Below are positions 42,055 through 51,728 of a DNA stretch of 64,000 bases, one piece after another. Numbering within the stretch: the first letter of the stretch is position 1; each line of letters opens with the position of its first letter. The notes under the pieces are model-generated. The model was not told the origin of the DNA. It made no database searches and saw only the letters and a program-made list of their open reading frames with translations. The stretch lies in NCBI GenBank assembly GCA_934153675.1, contig CAKPFG010000001.1, positions 62,001 through 126,000 on the forward strand. The letters run 5' to 3'. The position numbers and the translations under genes were made by a program. This DNA is from an uncultured Bacilli bacterium. GTDB taxonomy: Bacteria; Bacillota_I; Bacilli_A; RF39; UBA660.

Positions 42055-43845
42055 ATGAATAATAATAGAAAAATAACTGGAGTAATAAAAGAAGATAGGA
42101 TATGGGAACAATGGTATGATGAAGAATTATTAAAAACAAGTTTACCAAAAATGAATCAGACAGATTATTTATTAAAATCTAATAAAGGATTTGAACAAAA
42201 TATTATTATAAATAATCGTGGTAAAAAATCTTTAACTTTAAATATGTTCAATGATAGAATAAATTTAATTACATCTTCATTAATTAATTGTGGTATAAAA
42301 AAAGGGGATATAATTTCTTCGGTGGCTTTGTCGACGCCTGACTTAGTGGCACTTAAATATGCTGCAACAAGTATAGGAGCAATTACAGCTAACTTAAATT
42401 TTGCAGATGCCGCATCAAATCTTGATTGTAATAAAATGTATAAGCAATTAGTAAAAATACAGCCTAAAATAATTTTTGTTCTTGATATTTTAGAGAACAA
42501 AGTATCAGAATTATTAAATATAAATGAATTTAAGGATATTAAAAAGATTATATTGCCTCTTACAAATTATACAAATATTTTAAACAGTGAAAGAATATTA
42601 GTTCCAATATTAAAAGCACAAAATAAAATAAAAAAATTGCATATTAATTCAGCTATTAATTTTAATAGATTTTTAAAAAATGGTGATAAAAATTTTAAAA
42701 TTGAAAAAAGATTGTATTGTAAAGATATGCCGGCTAATATAGCTTTTACTAGTGGAACAACAGGAGATAGTAAAGCTGTTTTATTATCCCATGATGCAAA
42801 TAATGCACTTGCTTATCAACATAAAATAGCTAATTTAAAATTAAATAGGGGTGAAAAGAATTTAGCTTTAGTGCCACCATTTTTAGCTTTTTGGGATAGT
42901 GATATTATTCATATGGCAATGTGTATGGGAATAGAAGAAATTTTAGATTTATCTTTAACTTATGATAAAATACCAGAATATTTAAAGAAATATCATCCAA
43001 ATTATGGTATATGGTCACAATATTTATGGGATTCATTATTACATATGGATAAAGAAGATATAAAAGAAATTTCAACTTATTTAAAAAAAGTAGTAGTTGG
43101 TGGCGAACGAGCAGAAAAAAATCAAATTAAAACGTTTGAAAAAATCACGGGTATTACCCAAGAGGCAGGATATGGCGCTACTGAGATGAATACGTGTTTT
43201 TCGGTTGCCAATCCTAGATGTAATATAGTTGGTTCGTCTGGAATACCATTACCCTTTAATAATCTTAAAATATTAGATAATAGCGGAAAAGAATTGACAT
43301 ATAACCAAAGAGGAAAAGTTTATTTAACTGGTCCTGCCCAAATGCTTGGTTATTATGATGATGATGAAAAAACAAAACAAGTTTTAAGTAAAGATGAGAA
43401 TGGTATTACTTGGTATAATACTAATGATTATGGTTATTTAGATGAATATGGATCATTACATATTTTAGATAGATACCAAGAACCAATTAAAATTGATAGC
43501 CGATTGGTGAACATAGTGGATGTAAATGAAGCAATAAAAGCATGCCCTTATGTTAAAATTTGTAAAACAAATTATGCTAATGATAAGTTAGTTACATTTG
43601 TAGTTTTTGATGAATTTGCTGATGTATCTAAAGAGGAAATGTTAAAAAGTTTAAAATTGGTAATTGATAATTTAAAAGAAAAACCAAATATAATAAGAAT
43701 ATTAAAAACGTTACCTCGTACGCAGGTTGGAAAAGTAGATTATGCTCTTTTAAAGGAGGAAACAGAACAATTGACTAGTATTTATACTAATGCTGTTATT
43801 GCTGATTCTCTTGAAAAAGTAAAAAAATTAAAAAGACATGTTTAA
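42055..43845 (+). CDS. Acyl-CoA synthetase-like AMP-forming enzyme
   Basis: A 596-residue member of the class I adenylate-forming superfamily. The P-loop-like TSGTTGDSKAVLLSH (about 232-246), VVGGERAEK, GYGATEMN (about 373-380, the A5-type motif), TGPAQMLGYY and the C-terminal catalytic Lys in RTQVGKVDY (about 562) are present. It activates a carboxylic acid as acyl-AMP, probably for CoA or carrier transfer; the substrate cannot be read from sequence. Two ATGs (42052, 42055) exist, and the longer frame to 42019 precedes the -10 box. The histidine-kinase-like gene follows. Confidence 0.82.
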   Translation: MNNNRKITGVIKEDRIWEQWYDEELLKTSLPKMNQTDYLLKSNKGFEQNIIINNRGKKSLTLNMFNDRINLITSSLINCGIKKGDIISSVALSTPDLVALKYAATSIGAITANLNFADAASNLDCNKMYKQLVKIQPKIIFVLDILENKVSELLNINEFKDIKKIILPLTNYTNILNSERILVPILKAQNKIKKLHINSAINFNRFLKNGDKNFKIEKRLYCKDMPANIAFTSGTTGDSKAVLLSHDANNALAYQHKIANLKLNRGEKNLALVPPFLAFWDSDIIHMAMCMGIEEILDLSLTYDKIPEYLKKYHPNYGIWSQYLWDSLLHMDKEDIKEISTYLKKVVVGGERAEKNQIKTFEKITGITQEAGYGATEMNTCFSVANPRCNIVGSSGIPLPFNNLKILDNSGKELTYNQRGKVYLTGPAQMLGYYDDDEKTKQVLSKDENGITWYNTNDYGYLDEYGSLHILDRYQEPIKIDSRLVNIVDVNEAIKACPYVKICKTNYANDKLVTFVVFDEFADVSKEEMLKSLKLVIDNLKEKPNIIRILKTLPRTQVGKVDYALLKEETEQLTSIYTNAVIADSLEKVKKLKRHV

Positions 43846-43860
43846 AATATGTTTTTTTTT

Positions 43861-43890
43861 TGATATAATTATCTTGAATGATAGAGGTGG
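43861..43890 (+). promoter_or_regulatory. Extended -10 for kinase-like gene
   Basis: TG-A-TATAAT (TATAAT at 43864-43869), then GAGGTGG at 43884-43890. The ATG is at 43895. The T run at 43851-43860, after ACAT/ATGT pairing, may terminate the upstream gene. Confidence 0.55.
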
Positions 43891-43894
43891 TTAT

Positions 43895-45706
43895 ATGCAA
43901 AATGCAATATTTTTTTCAATAGTTAGTTTAGTATATTCTATAGTGTTAGTTCTTTTCTTTTTTTCTAAAAAAAGAATGGAAAGTGATGAAAATAAAATTT
44001 TTAAAAGGATGTTAATAATTAATTTGATTGGACTTTTGATAGAGGTATTTCCTGCAACTTTTGCAATTAGATGTTTATTAAAAACAAATATTCCTTTAGC
44101 TATTAATGTTTTAAAGCTGATTTTGGTTTATTTTATAATTTGGATAGGAGAGTTTACAAAATATATATTTTTAATTACGTTAAAAGATAAGCGTAAATAT
44201 CAAAATAAGATTAATTCTTATTCGAAACCTGTCAACATTATTTCTGTAATTATTTATATAATTAGTAGTTTTATTGTATATAAATTACCATTAAATGCTT
44301 ATCAAAATAATGGGGCTGCATATACATATGGACCTGCTGCTACTTATATATATTTACTGAGTGCCATTTTAATAATATTATGGGTAATAGTTCTTACATC
44401 TAATTTTAAAAAATTGAGAAATAAAAAATATATTCCTATTTTTGCCTTTATTATAATAGGTGTTGTAGTTATTGTAATTCAATCGATATATCCAGAATTA
44501 ACATTAATGTTATCTATGCAAACACTTATTATGTATCTTATGTATTTCACTATAGAAAATCCAGATATTAAAGTTATTGGAGAATTAAATAAAAATAAAG
44601 ATATTCTAGAGAAAAATAATGAAAATAGATCTAATTTTTTATTTAGAATGACCCAAGAGGTAAGAAAGCCTGTTAGTAATATTTTTAATTTAGCTAATCT
44701 GATTGATACTAAAAATGAGTATGTAAAGTTAGACGATATAGTAACAGCTATTAAAACAAATACAAGACATATATCATACGTTGTAAATAATGTTTTGGAT
44801 GTATCAGATATTGATATTAGAAAAATAAAAATGATGGATAGTAAGTATAATGCAAAAAGATTGTTTGATGAAATAAATTTATTTATAAAAGATAAGATAC
44901 CTCTTGATGTTACTTATAATTATAATATTAGTCCTGAAATGCCTGCTATGCTTTATGGTGATTATATAAAATTAAAACAGGCAATTATGTCTATTTTAAT
45001 TAATTCTTTAGAAAATACCAAAAAGGGTTTTATTAGTTTAGATGTTAATGTTATCATAAAGTATGATATGTGCCGTTTAATTATTACTGTGGAAGATTCT
45101 GGATGTGGGATGAATATTCAACAAGTAAATGATATTTTAACATTAGATAAACAATTAGATAAGGAAGATGAAAAAAAATTGACAGAAATGGATGTTGATT
45201 TGAATATTACTAAAAAAATTATTAATTTAATAGGTGGATCAATTATGATCAAAAGTGAAATAGATAAAGGAACTGAATTTATGGTGGTAGTTGATCAAAA
45301 AATAGTTGAAAATAATGATAAAAATATAAAATCATTTAATGATACAAAAAAAGTATTAATAGTTGATGATGATCTTCATTTATTGCAAAATGAAAAAAAT
45401 ATTTTAGAGGAGCATCATATAAATGTTATAAGTACTATGTATGGTGAAGATGCTGTTGATAAAATAAGAATTAATGAACATTTTGATTTAATATTAATTG
45501 ATGATGATATGGTTAAGCAAAGTGGTGTTGCAACATTGCAGCAGTTACAAACTCTTTCTAATTTTAATACACCAGTTATAGTTATGCTTGAGAAGAATAA
45601 AGAAATAATAAAAAAGCATTATATAGAAAAAGGATTTACTGACTATGTTTTAAAAAGTGATTTACAAAACGAATTAAATAGAATCGCTGATAAATATTTG
45701 AAATAA
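43895..45706 (+). CDS. Hybrid histidine-kinase-like protein lacking the phospho-acceptor His
   Basis: A 603-residue protein. About seven membrane helices (1-225) resemble histidine kinase 7TM sensor regions. A short coiled coil leads to an H-box-like segment LFRMTQEVRKPVSNI (about 250-264), where the catalytic His of SHEIRTP is Gln (CAA). A HATPase domain follows with DSGCGM and a C-terminal GGSIMIKSE. The C-terminal receiver (about 485-600) keeps VDDD, the acceptor Asp in LILIDDDM and Lys in YVLKSD. It may be a pseudokinase that modulates another kinase or a receiver-output protein. Confidence 0.82.
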   Translation: MQNAIFFSIVSLVYSIVLVLFFFSKKRMESDENKIFKRMLIINLIGLLIEVFPATFAIRCLLKTNIPLAINVLKLILVYFIIWIGEFTKYIFLITLKDKRKYQNKINSYSKPVNIISVIIYIISSFIVYKLPLNAYQNNGAAYTYGPAATYIYLLSAILIILWVIVLTSNFKKLRNKKYIPIFAFIIIGVVVIVIQSIYPELTLMLSMQTLIMYLMYFTIENPDIKVIGELNKNKDILEKNNENRSNFLFRMTQEVRKPVSNIFNLANLIDTKNEYVKLDDIVTAIKTNTRHISYVVNNVLDVSDIDIRKIKMMDSKYNAKRLFDEINLFIKDKIPLDVTYNYNISPEMPAMLYGDYIKLKQAIMSILINSLENTKKGFISLDVNVIIKYDMCRLIITVEDSGCGMNIQQVNDILTLDKQLDKEDEKKLTEMDVDLNITKKIINLIGGSIMIKSEIDKGTEFMVVVDQKIVENNDKNIKSFNDTKKVLIVDDDLHLLQNEKNILEEHHINVISTMYGEDAVDKIRINEHFDLILIDDDMVKQSGVATLQQLQTLSNFNTPVIVMLEKNKEIIKKHYIEKGFTDYVLKSDLQNELNRIADKYLK

Positions 45707-45724
45707 GTAATTATTTCTTTTTTT
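45701..45724 (+). terminator. Terminator after kinase-like gene
   Basis: AAATAA (45701-45706), GTAA loop, TTATTT (45711-45716), then CTTTTTTT. Confidence 0.6.
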
Positions 45725-45930
45725 ATACTATAATATTTCGTTTTATAAAAAAATTTTCTAATTTTAATTGATGATTTTTGTTTGAATCGTCAGAAACGCT
45801 TTCTTATAATGAATAAATTAAAGAATGATATAAGTGAAAATTAACAATAAATAAAAAATTGTATTATATTTATTATACATATATTTTTGATTTTTAGAAC
45901 AAATCTGAAAGTTAAATTTTAGTTTTTTAT

Positions 45931-45972
45931 TTGCATTTTATTATTTTAACATGTTATAATGGTAACGGTGAT
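45931..45972 (+). promoter_or_regulatory. Promoter with SD at fixed 6-nt distance (desulfurase)
   Basis: TTGCAT (45931-45936), 18-bp spacer, TG-T-TATAAT (45955-45960), 6 nt, GGTGAT (45967-45972). The ATG is at 45976. The spacer 45725-45930 shows no gene. Confidence 0.7.
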
Positions 45973-45975
45973 TTT

Positions 45976-47094
45976 ATGATATATTTAGATTATAGTGCAA
46001 CAACGCCAGTTGATGATAGGGTGTTGGAAAGCTTTAATAAAGCTTGCAAATATGTTGGTAATCCCAATTCACTTCATGAACTTGGTGTTAAGGCTAATCA
46101 ATTAATTAAAGCATCTTCCGATCAAATAAGTAAGTTACTAAATTTAAATGATAAAGAAATTATTTATACTAGTGGTTCTAGCGAAGCTAATAATTTAGCT
46201 ATAAAGGGATTATGTTTGAAACATAAAAATAGAAAGCATATTATAACTACAGCGTTTGAACATTCTTCAATCTATGGTCCTATTAACTATTTAATTGATA
46301 ATGGATATAAAGTAGATTTTGTGAAAATTTTAGAAAATGGTCTTATTGATATTGATAATTTAAAAGAACTTATTACGGATGATACTATTTTAGTTAGTAT
46401 AGGTGCTGTTAATAGTGAAATTGGTATAAGACAACCGATAGAAAAAATTGGTGCTGTTTTAAAGAATTATAATAAAGTATTTTTTCATTGTGATGCAACA
46501 CAGATAATAGGTAAGGCGTCAATTGATTTAACTAACGTTGATCTTATTAGTTTTTCGGCTCATAAGTTTTTTGGTATTAAAGGTATTGGTTGTTTAATTA
46601 AAAATAAAAATTTGGTTTTGTTACCACTAATTTTAGGTGGAACTAGTACAACAAAATTTAGAAGTGGTACGCCTTGTACCGAATTGATTGTATCACTTGC
46701 AAAAGCTTTACGTTTAGCACTTGAAAATATAGATGAAAAAAGCAAATATGTTGAAAGTTTAAATAATATATTAAAAGAAAAATTACAAAAGTATGAAAAA
46801 GTATTTATTAATAGTAATGATAAGTGTATTCCACATATTTTAAATTTGAGTGTAATAGATGTTAAACCAGAGGTTATGCTTCATGCTTTAGAACATTATA
46901 AAATATATATATCAACAAAGTCTGCCTGTTCCCTAGCTAATTTATCTAAAGCTGTGATGAGTCTTACTAATTCCAAAAAAAGAGCTTTATCTAGTATTAG
47001 GATTAGTATATCTTTTAAGACAACAAAAAATGAAATAGAAAGATTTTTAGATTGTTTTGATATTATTTACAATAATTTAACGAGTTTGAGGTAA
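45976..47094 (+). CDS. Cysteine desulfurase, IscS/NifS type
   Basis: A 372-residue PLP enzyme. IYLDYSATTPVDDRV begins the protein; SGSSEANNLAIKG, the PLP Lys in ISFSAHKFFGIKG (about 198) and the active Cys in STKSACSLAN (about 318) are in place. It is distinct from the SufS copy at 32214. IscS-type enzymes in Firmicutes usually serve tRNA thiolation or a specific partner; here thiol-redox genes follow. The TTG at 45931 is the -35 box, so the ATG at 45976 is the start. Confidence 0.92.
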   Translation: MIYLDYSATTPVDDRVLESFNKACKYVGNPNSLHELGVKANQLIKASSDQISKLLNLNDKEIIYTSGSSEANNLAIKGLCLKHKNRKHIITTAFEHSSIYGPINYLIDNGYKVDFVKILENGLIDIDNLKELITDDTILVSIGAVNSEIGIRQPIEKIGAVLKNYNKVFFHCDATQIIGKASIDLTNVDLISFSAHKFFGIKGIGCLIKNKNLVLLPLILGGTSTTKFRSGTPCTELIVSLAKALRLALENIDEKSKYVESLNNILKEKLQKYEKVFINSNDKCIPHILNLSVIDVKPEVMLHALEHYKIYISTKSACSLANLSKAVMSLTNSKKRALSSIRISISFKTTKNEIERFLDCFDIIYNNLTSLR

Positions 47095-47097
47095 TAT

Positions 47098-47334
47098 ATG
47101 AAAATAATAAGAATTAGTGCGATTTGGTGTAGTAGTTGTATTTTGATGAAACAAAGATTAAATAAAGTAATTGATAATGATAAAATAAAAATAATTGATT
47201 ATGATTATGATATGGATTATGATATTGTAAAAAAATATAAAATAGGAAATACACTGCCTGTTTTAATTAATAATGATAAAAGATTAGTTGGTGAGCATTC
47301 TATAGAAGAAATAAAGGAGTTTTTGAAAAATTAG
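47098..47334 (+). CDS. Thioredoxin-like protein, 78 residues
   Basis: A short thioredoxin-fold protein with the redox motif WCSSC (about residues 10-14) directly after the first strand and a cis-Pro-type TLPVLIN segment (about 54-60). No signal peptide, so it should be cytoplasmic. It starts 3 bp after the desulfurase and its stop is adjacent to the start of the membrane thiol transporter-like gene. A plausible cytoplasmic electron donor to that protein (inference). Confidence 0.82.
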   Translation: MKIIRISAIWCSSCILMKQRLNKVIDNDKIKIIDYDYDMDYDIVKKYKIGNTLPVLINNDKRLVGEHSIEEIKEFLKN

Positions 47335-48519
47335 ATGAAGAAGTTTTTTTATGTTATATTGTTTTTATTTTTATTTACCTTTTCTATTAATATAGCGTCG
47401 GCTCGTGAAGTTAATTTATATTTATTTCACAGTTCAACATGTCCACATTGTAAAGAAGAAAGAACTTATTTAAAACAATTAGAAAACAAATATGATTATT
47501 TAAATGTTTTAGAATATGAAGTTCATGATTATATTTCTGTTACTACTAAAGTTAGAGATGAATTAAAAATAAAAGAAAGTTATGTTCCTATTACTATTGT
47601 AGGTAGTGATTATATAATAGGTTTTAGTACATCTACTAAAAGTGAAATAGAATCATTGATAAAAAAATATCATGATAATGACTTATGTGATGCTGTTGAT
47701 TTAATTATTAAGGGTAAAAATATTGATAATTGTGTTAAAAAGAATAATAATATCAAAATTGAAAATACTTTTAAAAATTTACCAATATTAGGGAAAGTAG
47801 ATGTAAAAAAAGTTTCGTTACCACTTATTTCTATAATAATAGGTCTTGTCGATGGGTTTAATCCATGTGCTATGTGGATATTATTGTTTTTAATAACTAT
47901 GTTAATTAATATGAAGAATAGAAAAAGAATGTGGATATTAGGTTTTACATTTATTATTTCATCAGCTTTGGTTTATCTAATGTTTATGTTAGCGTATTTA
48001 CAAATAGCATCTACACTAGTACAAACTTGGTTTAAATATTTAATAGCTTTAGTTGCCTTTGTTGGTGGTATTATTAATTTAAATGCATATTTTAAAACTA
48101 GAAAGAAAGATACTGGTTGCACTGTAACAAATATAGATAAAAGAAGAAAAATTATCTTTAGAATAAAAAGAATATTAACAGAAAAGAGCTTTGTTTTAGC
48201 ATTTCTTGGAATTATTTTTCTTGCTTTCTCAGTTAATCTAATTGAACTTGCCTGTTCTGCTGGCCTTCCTGTTTTATTTACGCAAATAATTGCACTTAAT
48301 AATTTATCTGTTTTTGATACAGCAATTTACTTTTTTCTATATTTACTTTTCTTTATGATAGATGATATTATTGTTTTTATAATTGCTATGATTACTTTTA
48401 AAGTAACTGGCATATCTAACAAGTATAGTAAATATTCTCATCTTATAGGTGGTATTATAATGGTTATTATAGGAATTTTAATGGCTTTTAAAACAGAGTG
48501 GTTAATGTTTAATTTTTAA
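47335..48519 (+). CDS. Exported thioredoxin-like domain fused to CcdA/DsbD-like membrane domain
   Basis: A 394-residue protein with a signal peptide (about 1-23), an extracytoplasmic thioredoxin-fold domain with STCPHCKEE (about 35-43) and GFSTSTKSE, then a six-helix membrane domain (about 165-390). The membrane domain has GLVDGFNPCAMW and NLIELACSAGLPVL, the two half-Cys sites seen in CcdA/DsbD-type electron carriers. It would pass reducing power across the membrane to its own outer thioredoxin domain. Start ATG immediately follows the upstream stop. Confidence 0.85.
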   Translation: MKKFFYVILFLFLFTFSINIASAREVNLYLFHSSTCPHCKEERTYLKQLENKYDYLNVLEYEVHDYISVTTKVRDELKIKESYVPITIVGSDYIIGFSTSTKSEIESLIKKYHDNDLCDAVDLIIKGKNIDNCVKKNNNIKIENTFKNLPILGKVDVKKVSLPLISIIIGLVDGFNPCAMWILLFLITMLINMKNRKRMWILGFTFIISSALVYLMFMLAYLQIASTLVQTWFKYLIALVAFVGGIINLNAYFKTRKKDTGCTVTNIDKRRKIIFRIKRILTEKSFVLAFLGIIFLAFSVNLIELACSAGLPVLFTQIIALNNLSVFDTAIYFFLYLLFFMIDDIIVFIIAMITFKVTGISNKYSKYSHLIGGIIMVIIGILMAFKTEWLMFNF

Positions 48520-48531
48520 GGGGTGAATTTT

Positions 48532-49755
48532 ATGGATATTAAAATAAAAGATGCATTAGAAAAAGAAATAAGAAGGCAAAATAATAATGTAGAACTTATT
48601 GCTTCTGAAAATTATGTTAGTTTAGATATATTAAAATTACAAGGAAGTATTTTCACAAATAAATATGCAGAAGGTTATCCTAATAAAAGGTATTATGGTG
48701 GTTGTGAAAATGTAGATGTAATAGAGAATTTAGCTATTTCATATGCTTGCAATCTTTTTAAATGCAAGTATGCAAATGTTCAACCACATAGTGGTAGTGG
48801 TGCTAATATGGCTGTATATAGGGCTTTACTTAATCCTGGTGATATTGTTTTAGGGATGGATTTAAGTTGTGGTGGCCATTTAACACATGGCTCTAGCGTA
48901 AGTTTTAGCGGAGTTGATTATAATTTTTACTCATATAAAACAAATGATGATGGATTAATTAACTATACTGATATATTAGAACTTGCAAAAAAGGTTAAAC
49001 CTAAAATGATTGTGGCAGGTGCATCTGCTTATTCCAGAAGTATTGATTTTAAAAAATTTAGAGATATTGCGAATAGTGTTAATGCTTATTTAATGGTTGA
49101 TATGGCTCATATAGCAGGTCTTGTTGCAGCAGGAAGTCATTTATCTCCAATTCCGTATGCAGATGTTGTAACCTCAACTACGCATAAAACATTAAGGGGA
49201 CCTCGTGGAGGTGTTATTTTAACTAACAGTGAAGAAATTATTAAAAAAGTTAATAAAGCAGTATTTCCATTATTACAAGGTGGGCCTTTGATGCATGTGA
49301 TAGCAGCTAAAGCAGAGTGTTTTTATGAGGCCAATACTGATGGGTTTAAAAAATATATAAAGCAAGTAATAAAAAACACACAAGTTTTATGCAAAGTATT
49401 TAAAGACAAGATTAGAATAATATCGGGTGGTAGTGATAATCATTTAATTTTACTTGATGTATCGAGTATTGGTTTAACTGGAAAGGAAGCCGAAGAGGCT
49501 TTAGATAGAATAAATATTACGGTTAACAAAAATACTATTCCTAATGATAGAAATGGTGTATCTAAAACTAGCGGTATTAGAATTGGAACATCAGCAATGA
49601 CAACTAGAGGGTTTAAGGAAAAGGAATTTGAAATAATAGCTAAAATTATGATACAATGTTTAAAAAATAGTAAAAATTTAGAATTATTAGAAATTTTAAA
49701 AAATGAAGTTTTAAAATTAACATCTAAATTTCCTATTTATAAGGAGGAATTATGA
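48532..49755 (+). CDS. glyA: Serine hydroxymethyltransferase
   Basis: A 407-residue PLP enzyme interconverting Ser and Gly with one-carbon transfer to tetrahydrofolate. [50 protein letters not shown] and the PLP Lys motif [14 protein letters not shown] (about 212-225) are all present. GTG at 48523 lies inside the AGGGGTG ribosome site, so the ATG at 48532 is used. Overlaps folD by 4 bp (ATGA), forming a one-carbon operon. Confidence 0.97.
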   Translation: MDIKIKDALEKEIRRQNNNVELIASENYVSLDILKLQGSIFTNKYAEGYPNKRYYGGCENVDVIENLAISYACNLFKCKYANVQPHSGSGANMAVYRALLNPGDIVLGMDLSCGGHLTHGSSVSFSGVDYNFYSYKTNDDGLINYTDILELAKKVKPKMIVAGASAYSRSIDFKKFRDIANSVNAYLMVDMAHIAGLVAAGSHLSPIPYADVVTSTTHKTLRGPRGGVILTNSEEIIKKVNKAVFPLLQGGPLMHVIAAKAECFYEANTDGFKKYIKQVIKNTQVLCKVFKDKIRIISGGSDNHLILLDVSSIGLTGKEAEEALDRINITVNKNTIPNDRNGVSKTSGIRIGTSAMTTRGFKEKEFEIIAKIMIQCLKNSKNLELLEILKNEVLKLTSKFPIYKEEL

Positions 49756-50585
49756 AAGTAATAGATGGAAAAATGATTAGCGAAGAAATTAAAAGTGAAC
49801 TTAAACAAAGTATAAAATTTGAAATGATTAAGCCTTCTATTGCGGTTATTCAAGTAGGAAACAATAATGCTAGTGATATTTATATTAAAATGAAGAAAAA
49901 GGCTTGTGAAGATGTAGGAATTTATTTTCGTCATTATTTATATGATGATAAACAGTCTGAATTAACTATAATTAATAAAATTAAAGAATTAAATAATGAT
50001 GAATATGTTAATGGAATTATTATTCAACTTCCGTTACCAGAAGGTTATAATGAGAAAAGGTTAGTTAATACTATCATTAATAGTAAAGACATAGATGGTT
50101 TAACAGATATTAATACAGGACGTCTTGTTAACGATAGAAAAACATTAATTCCCTGCACGGCTGCTGCAGTAATGGAATTATTAAAAAGAAATAATGTTGA
50201 AATTGAAGGTAAGCATGTAGTACTGGTCGGTAAGGGAAAATTAACATGTAAACCATTAATTCAATTATTTTTAAATGAGCATGCAACAGTGACTGTATGT
50301 CATTCTAAAACAGTAGATTTAAAACGTTATACAAAAGATGCGGATATATTAGTAAGTGCAACGGGAATTAATAATCTTATCAAAGAGGATATGGTAAAAA
50401 AAGATTCTATCGTGATTGATGTTGGAATTAATTATGAAGAAGGTCACATTAGTGGTGATGTCGATTTTGAAAATGTAAAAGAACATACGAGTTTAATTAC
50501 CACAACGCCAGGTGGGGTAGGACCAATGACTGTTGCTATGCTTTTAAAGAATGTTATTTATTGTTATCAGAATAAGAAAAAATGA
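49752..50585 (+). CDS. folD: Methylenetetrahydrofolate dehydrogenase/cyclohydrolase
   Basis: A 277-residue bifunctional folate enzyme. [15 protein letters not shown] supplies the catalytic Tyr/Lys, GIIIQLPLP the Gln, [10 protein letters not shown] the Asp, and [12 protein letters not shown] with [14 protein letters not shown] the NADP and C-terminal motifs. The usual GRSxxVGxP nucleotide loop reads GKGKLTCKP, a noticeable deviation. Ribosome site AAGGAGG inside the glyA end. Overlaps the next gene by 4 bp. Confidence 0.95.
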   Translation: MKVIDGKMISEEIKSELKQSIKFEMIKPSIAVIQVGNNNASDIYIKMKKKACEDVGIYFRHYLYDDKQSELTIINKIKELNNDEYVNGIIIQLPLPEGYNEKRLVNTIINSKDIDGLTDINTGRLVNDRKTLIPCTAAAVMELLKRNNVEIEGKHVVLVGKGKLTCKPLIQLFLNEHATVTVCHSKTVDLKRYTKDADILVSATGINNLIKEDMVKKDSIVIDVGINYEEGHISGDVDFENVKEHTSLITTTPGGVGPMTVAMLLKNVIYCYQNKKK

Positions 50586-51331
50586 AATTTTCAAAATCAT
50601 TTAAAGTAATTTTTGGCTTTTTATTTATTTTGCTTATTGCATTAATTTGTAGTATATATCATCTTGATTTTAACAAATATTTATATAGTTTTAATAATAA
50701 AATATCTAGTAAAAGGGCAATTTCAAAAAAACAAAGAGTAAATTTTTATGAATGTAGTGGCATAAACTTAATAAAATTTAAAACAGATGGTATAAAAAAT
50801 TACAAACTTCTTGGAGTTAGTACAGATAAATATAATAGTAAATATCGAAAATTTGTGAATAATTATACTTGCAATATTTTAAAAAAAGCCAAAAAAATTT
50901 ATATAAGTTATGAAACTACCAGTGTTAATTTTAAAGATAATAGAAACTTAGTTTGGATTTATGTAGATGGTGTGTTATTACAGAAAATACTAATAGAAAA
51001 TGGTTATGTGGATTTAAATTATTATACTAACTTGTATTACTTAGAGGATTTAAAGAAAAATTACATTAAAGCTAAAAAAAATAAAGTTGGAATATTTAAA
51101 AATTTTAAAGAAAAAAGATATAAAGATGATAAGTGTACGATAATATTTAAGTATGGTTCTTTAAAAAAAGAATTTAATTTACAAAAGGGGAGTTTAATTG
51201 ATATTATAAATAATCCTAAAAAAGATGGTTATCAATTTGTAGGATGGATGGTTAATGATAAATTATATGATTTTTCAATTCCTATAGATAATGATATGAT
51301 ATTTAAAGCAAGTTTTATAAAAGTTACATAA
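50582..51331 (+). CDS. Membrane-anchored SNase-like protein with C-terminal InlB-type repeat
   Basis: A 249-residue protein with an N-terminal membrane anchor (about 8-27). A central region (about 50-180) resembles the staphylococcal-nuclease fold (KLLGVSTDKYN, then LVWIYVDGVLLQKILIENGY and AKKNKVGIF). A C-terminal Listeria-Bacteroides repeat follows (about 185-249, TIIFKYGS...GYQFVGWMV). The catalytic Asp/Glu/Arg set of active nucleases is not clearly preserved, so it may bind rather than cut. It overlaps folD by 4 bp. Confidence 0.65.
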   Translation: MKFSKSFKVIFGFLFILLIALICSIYHLDFNKYLYSFNNKISSKRAISKKQRVNFYECSGINLIKFKTDGIKNYKLLGVSTDKYNSKYRKFVNNYTCNILKKAKKIYISYETTSVNFKDNRNLVWIYVDGVLLQKILIENGYVDLNYYTNLYYLEDLKKNYIKAKKNKVGIFKNFKEKRYKDDKCTIIFKYGSLKKEFNLQKGSLIDIINNPKKDGYQFVGWMVNDKLYDFSIPIDNDMIFKASFIKVT

Positions 51332-51368
51332 AACTTGTTTTTTTTCATAATATTTATTAGGTGGTACT

Positions 51369-51728
51369 ATGAAAGAAAAGTTTAAAGAATTTGTAAAAAA
51401 AAATCCTGTTTTATTAAAGTATATTAATTCAAATGAGATGACTTGGCAACAATTTTATGAAATGTTTGATTTATATGGTGAAGAGGAAAGTGTTTGGAAA
51501 AAATATTTAAAGAAGGAAAAATCTGATGCGGTGAAAAGTGAAGTTACTAATTCTGCTTTAACAGACTTTTTAGCTTTTTTAAAAACTATTAATTTAGATT
51601 CATTGCAAGAGGGAATTGAAAATGTACAACGAGTACTTGGCGTATTTCAAGATTTTTCTACCAATAAAAATAAAAGCCCAAAAGAGGAATACAAACCAAG
51701 ACCTTTATATAAACATTTTGAGGATTGA
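51369..51728 (+). CDS. ylbD: YlbD-like protein (putative spore coat family)
   Basis: A 119-residue helical protein. The N-terminal FKEFVKKNPVLLKYI and TWQQFYEMFDLYGEEESVWKKY segments match the YlbD family annotated as putative coat proteins in Bacillus. It heads a ylbD-ylbE-rsmD block with the same order as Bacillus subtilis, minus ylbF and ylbG. Start ATG after TAGGTGG. The stop overlaps the ylbE start. Confidence 0.8.
   Translation: MKEKFKEFVKKNPVLLKYINSNEMTWQQFYEMFDLYGEEESVWKKYLKKEKSDAVKSEVTNSALTDFLAFLKTINLDSLQEGIENVQRVLGVFQDFSTNKNKSPKEEYKPRPLYKHFED

Noticed and set aside
42165..42500. Antisense frame inside the acyl-CoA synthetase-like gene
   Set aside because: A shadow of the real gene, with no ribosome site and no recognisable protein. 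Other antisense frames (for example 27693, 28983, 29194, 36478, 59934) were rejected for the same reason.
45931..45975. Longer desulfurase start at TTG 45931
   Set aside because: That TTG is the -35 hexamer of the promoter. The TATAAT and SD lie between it and the ATG at 45976, where family homology begins.
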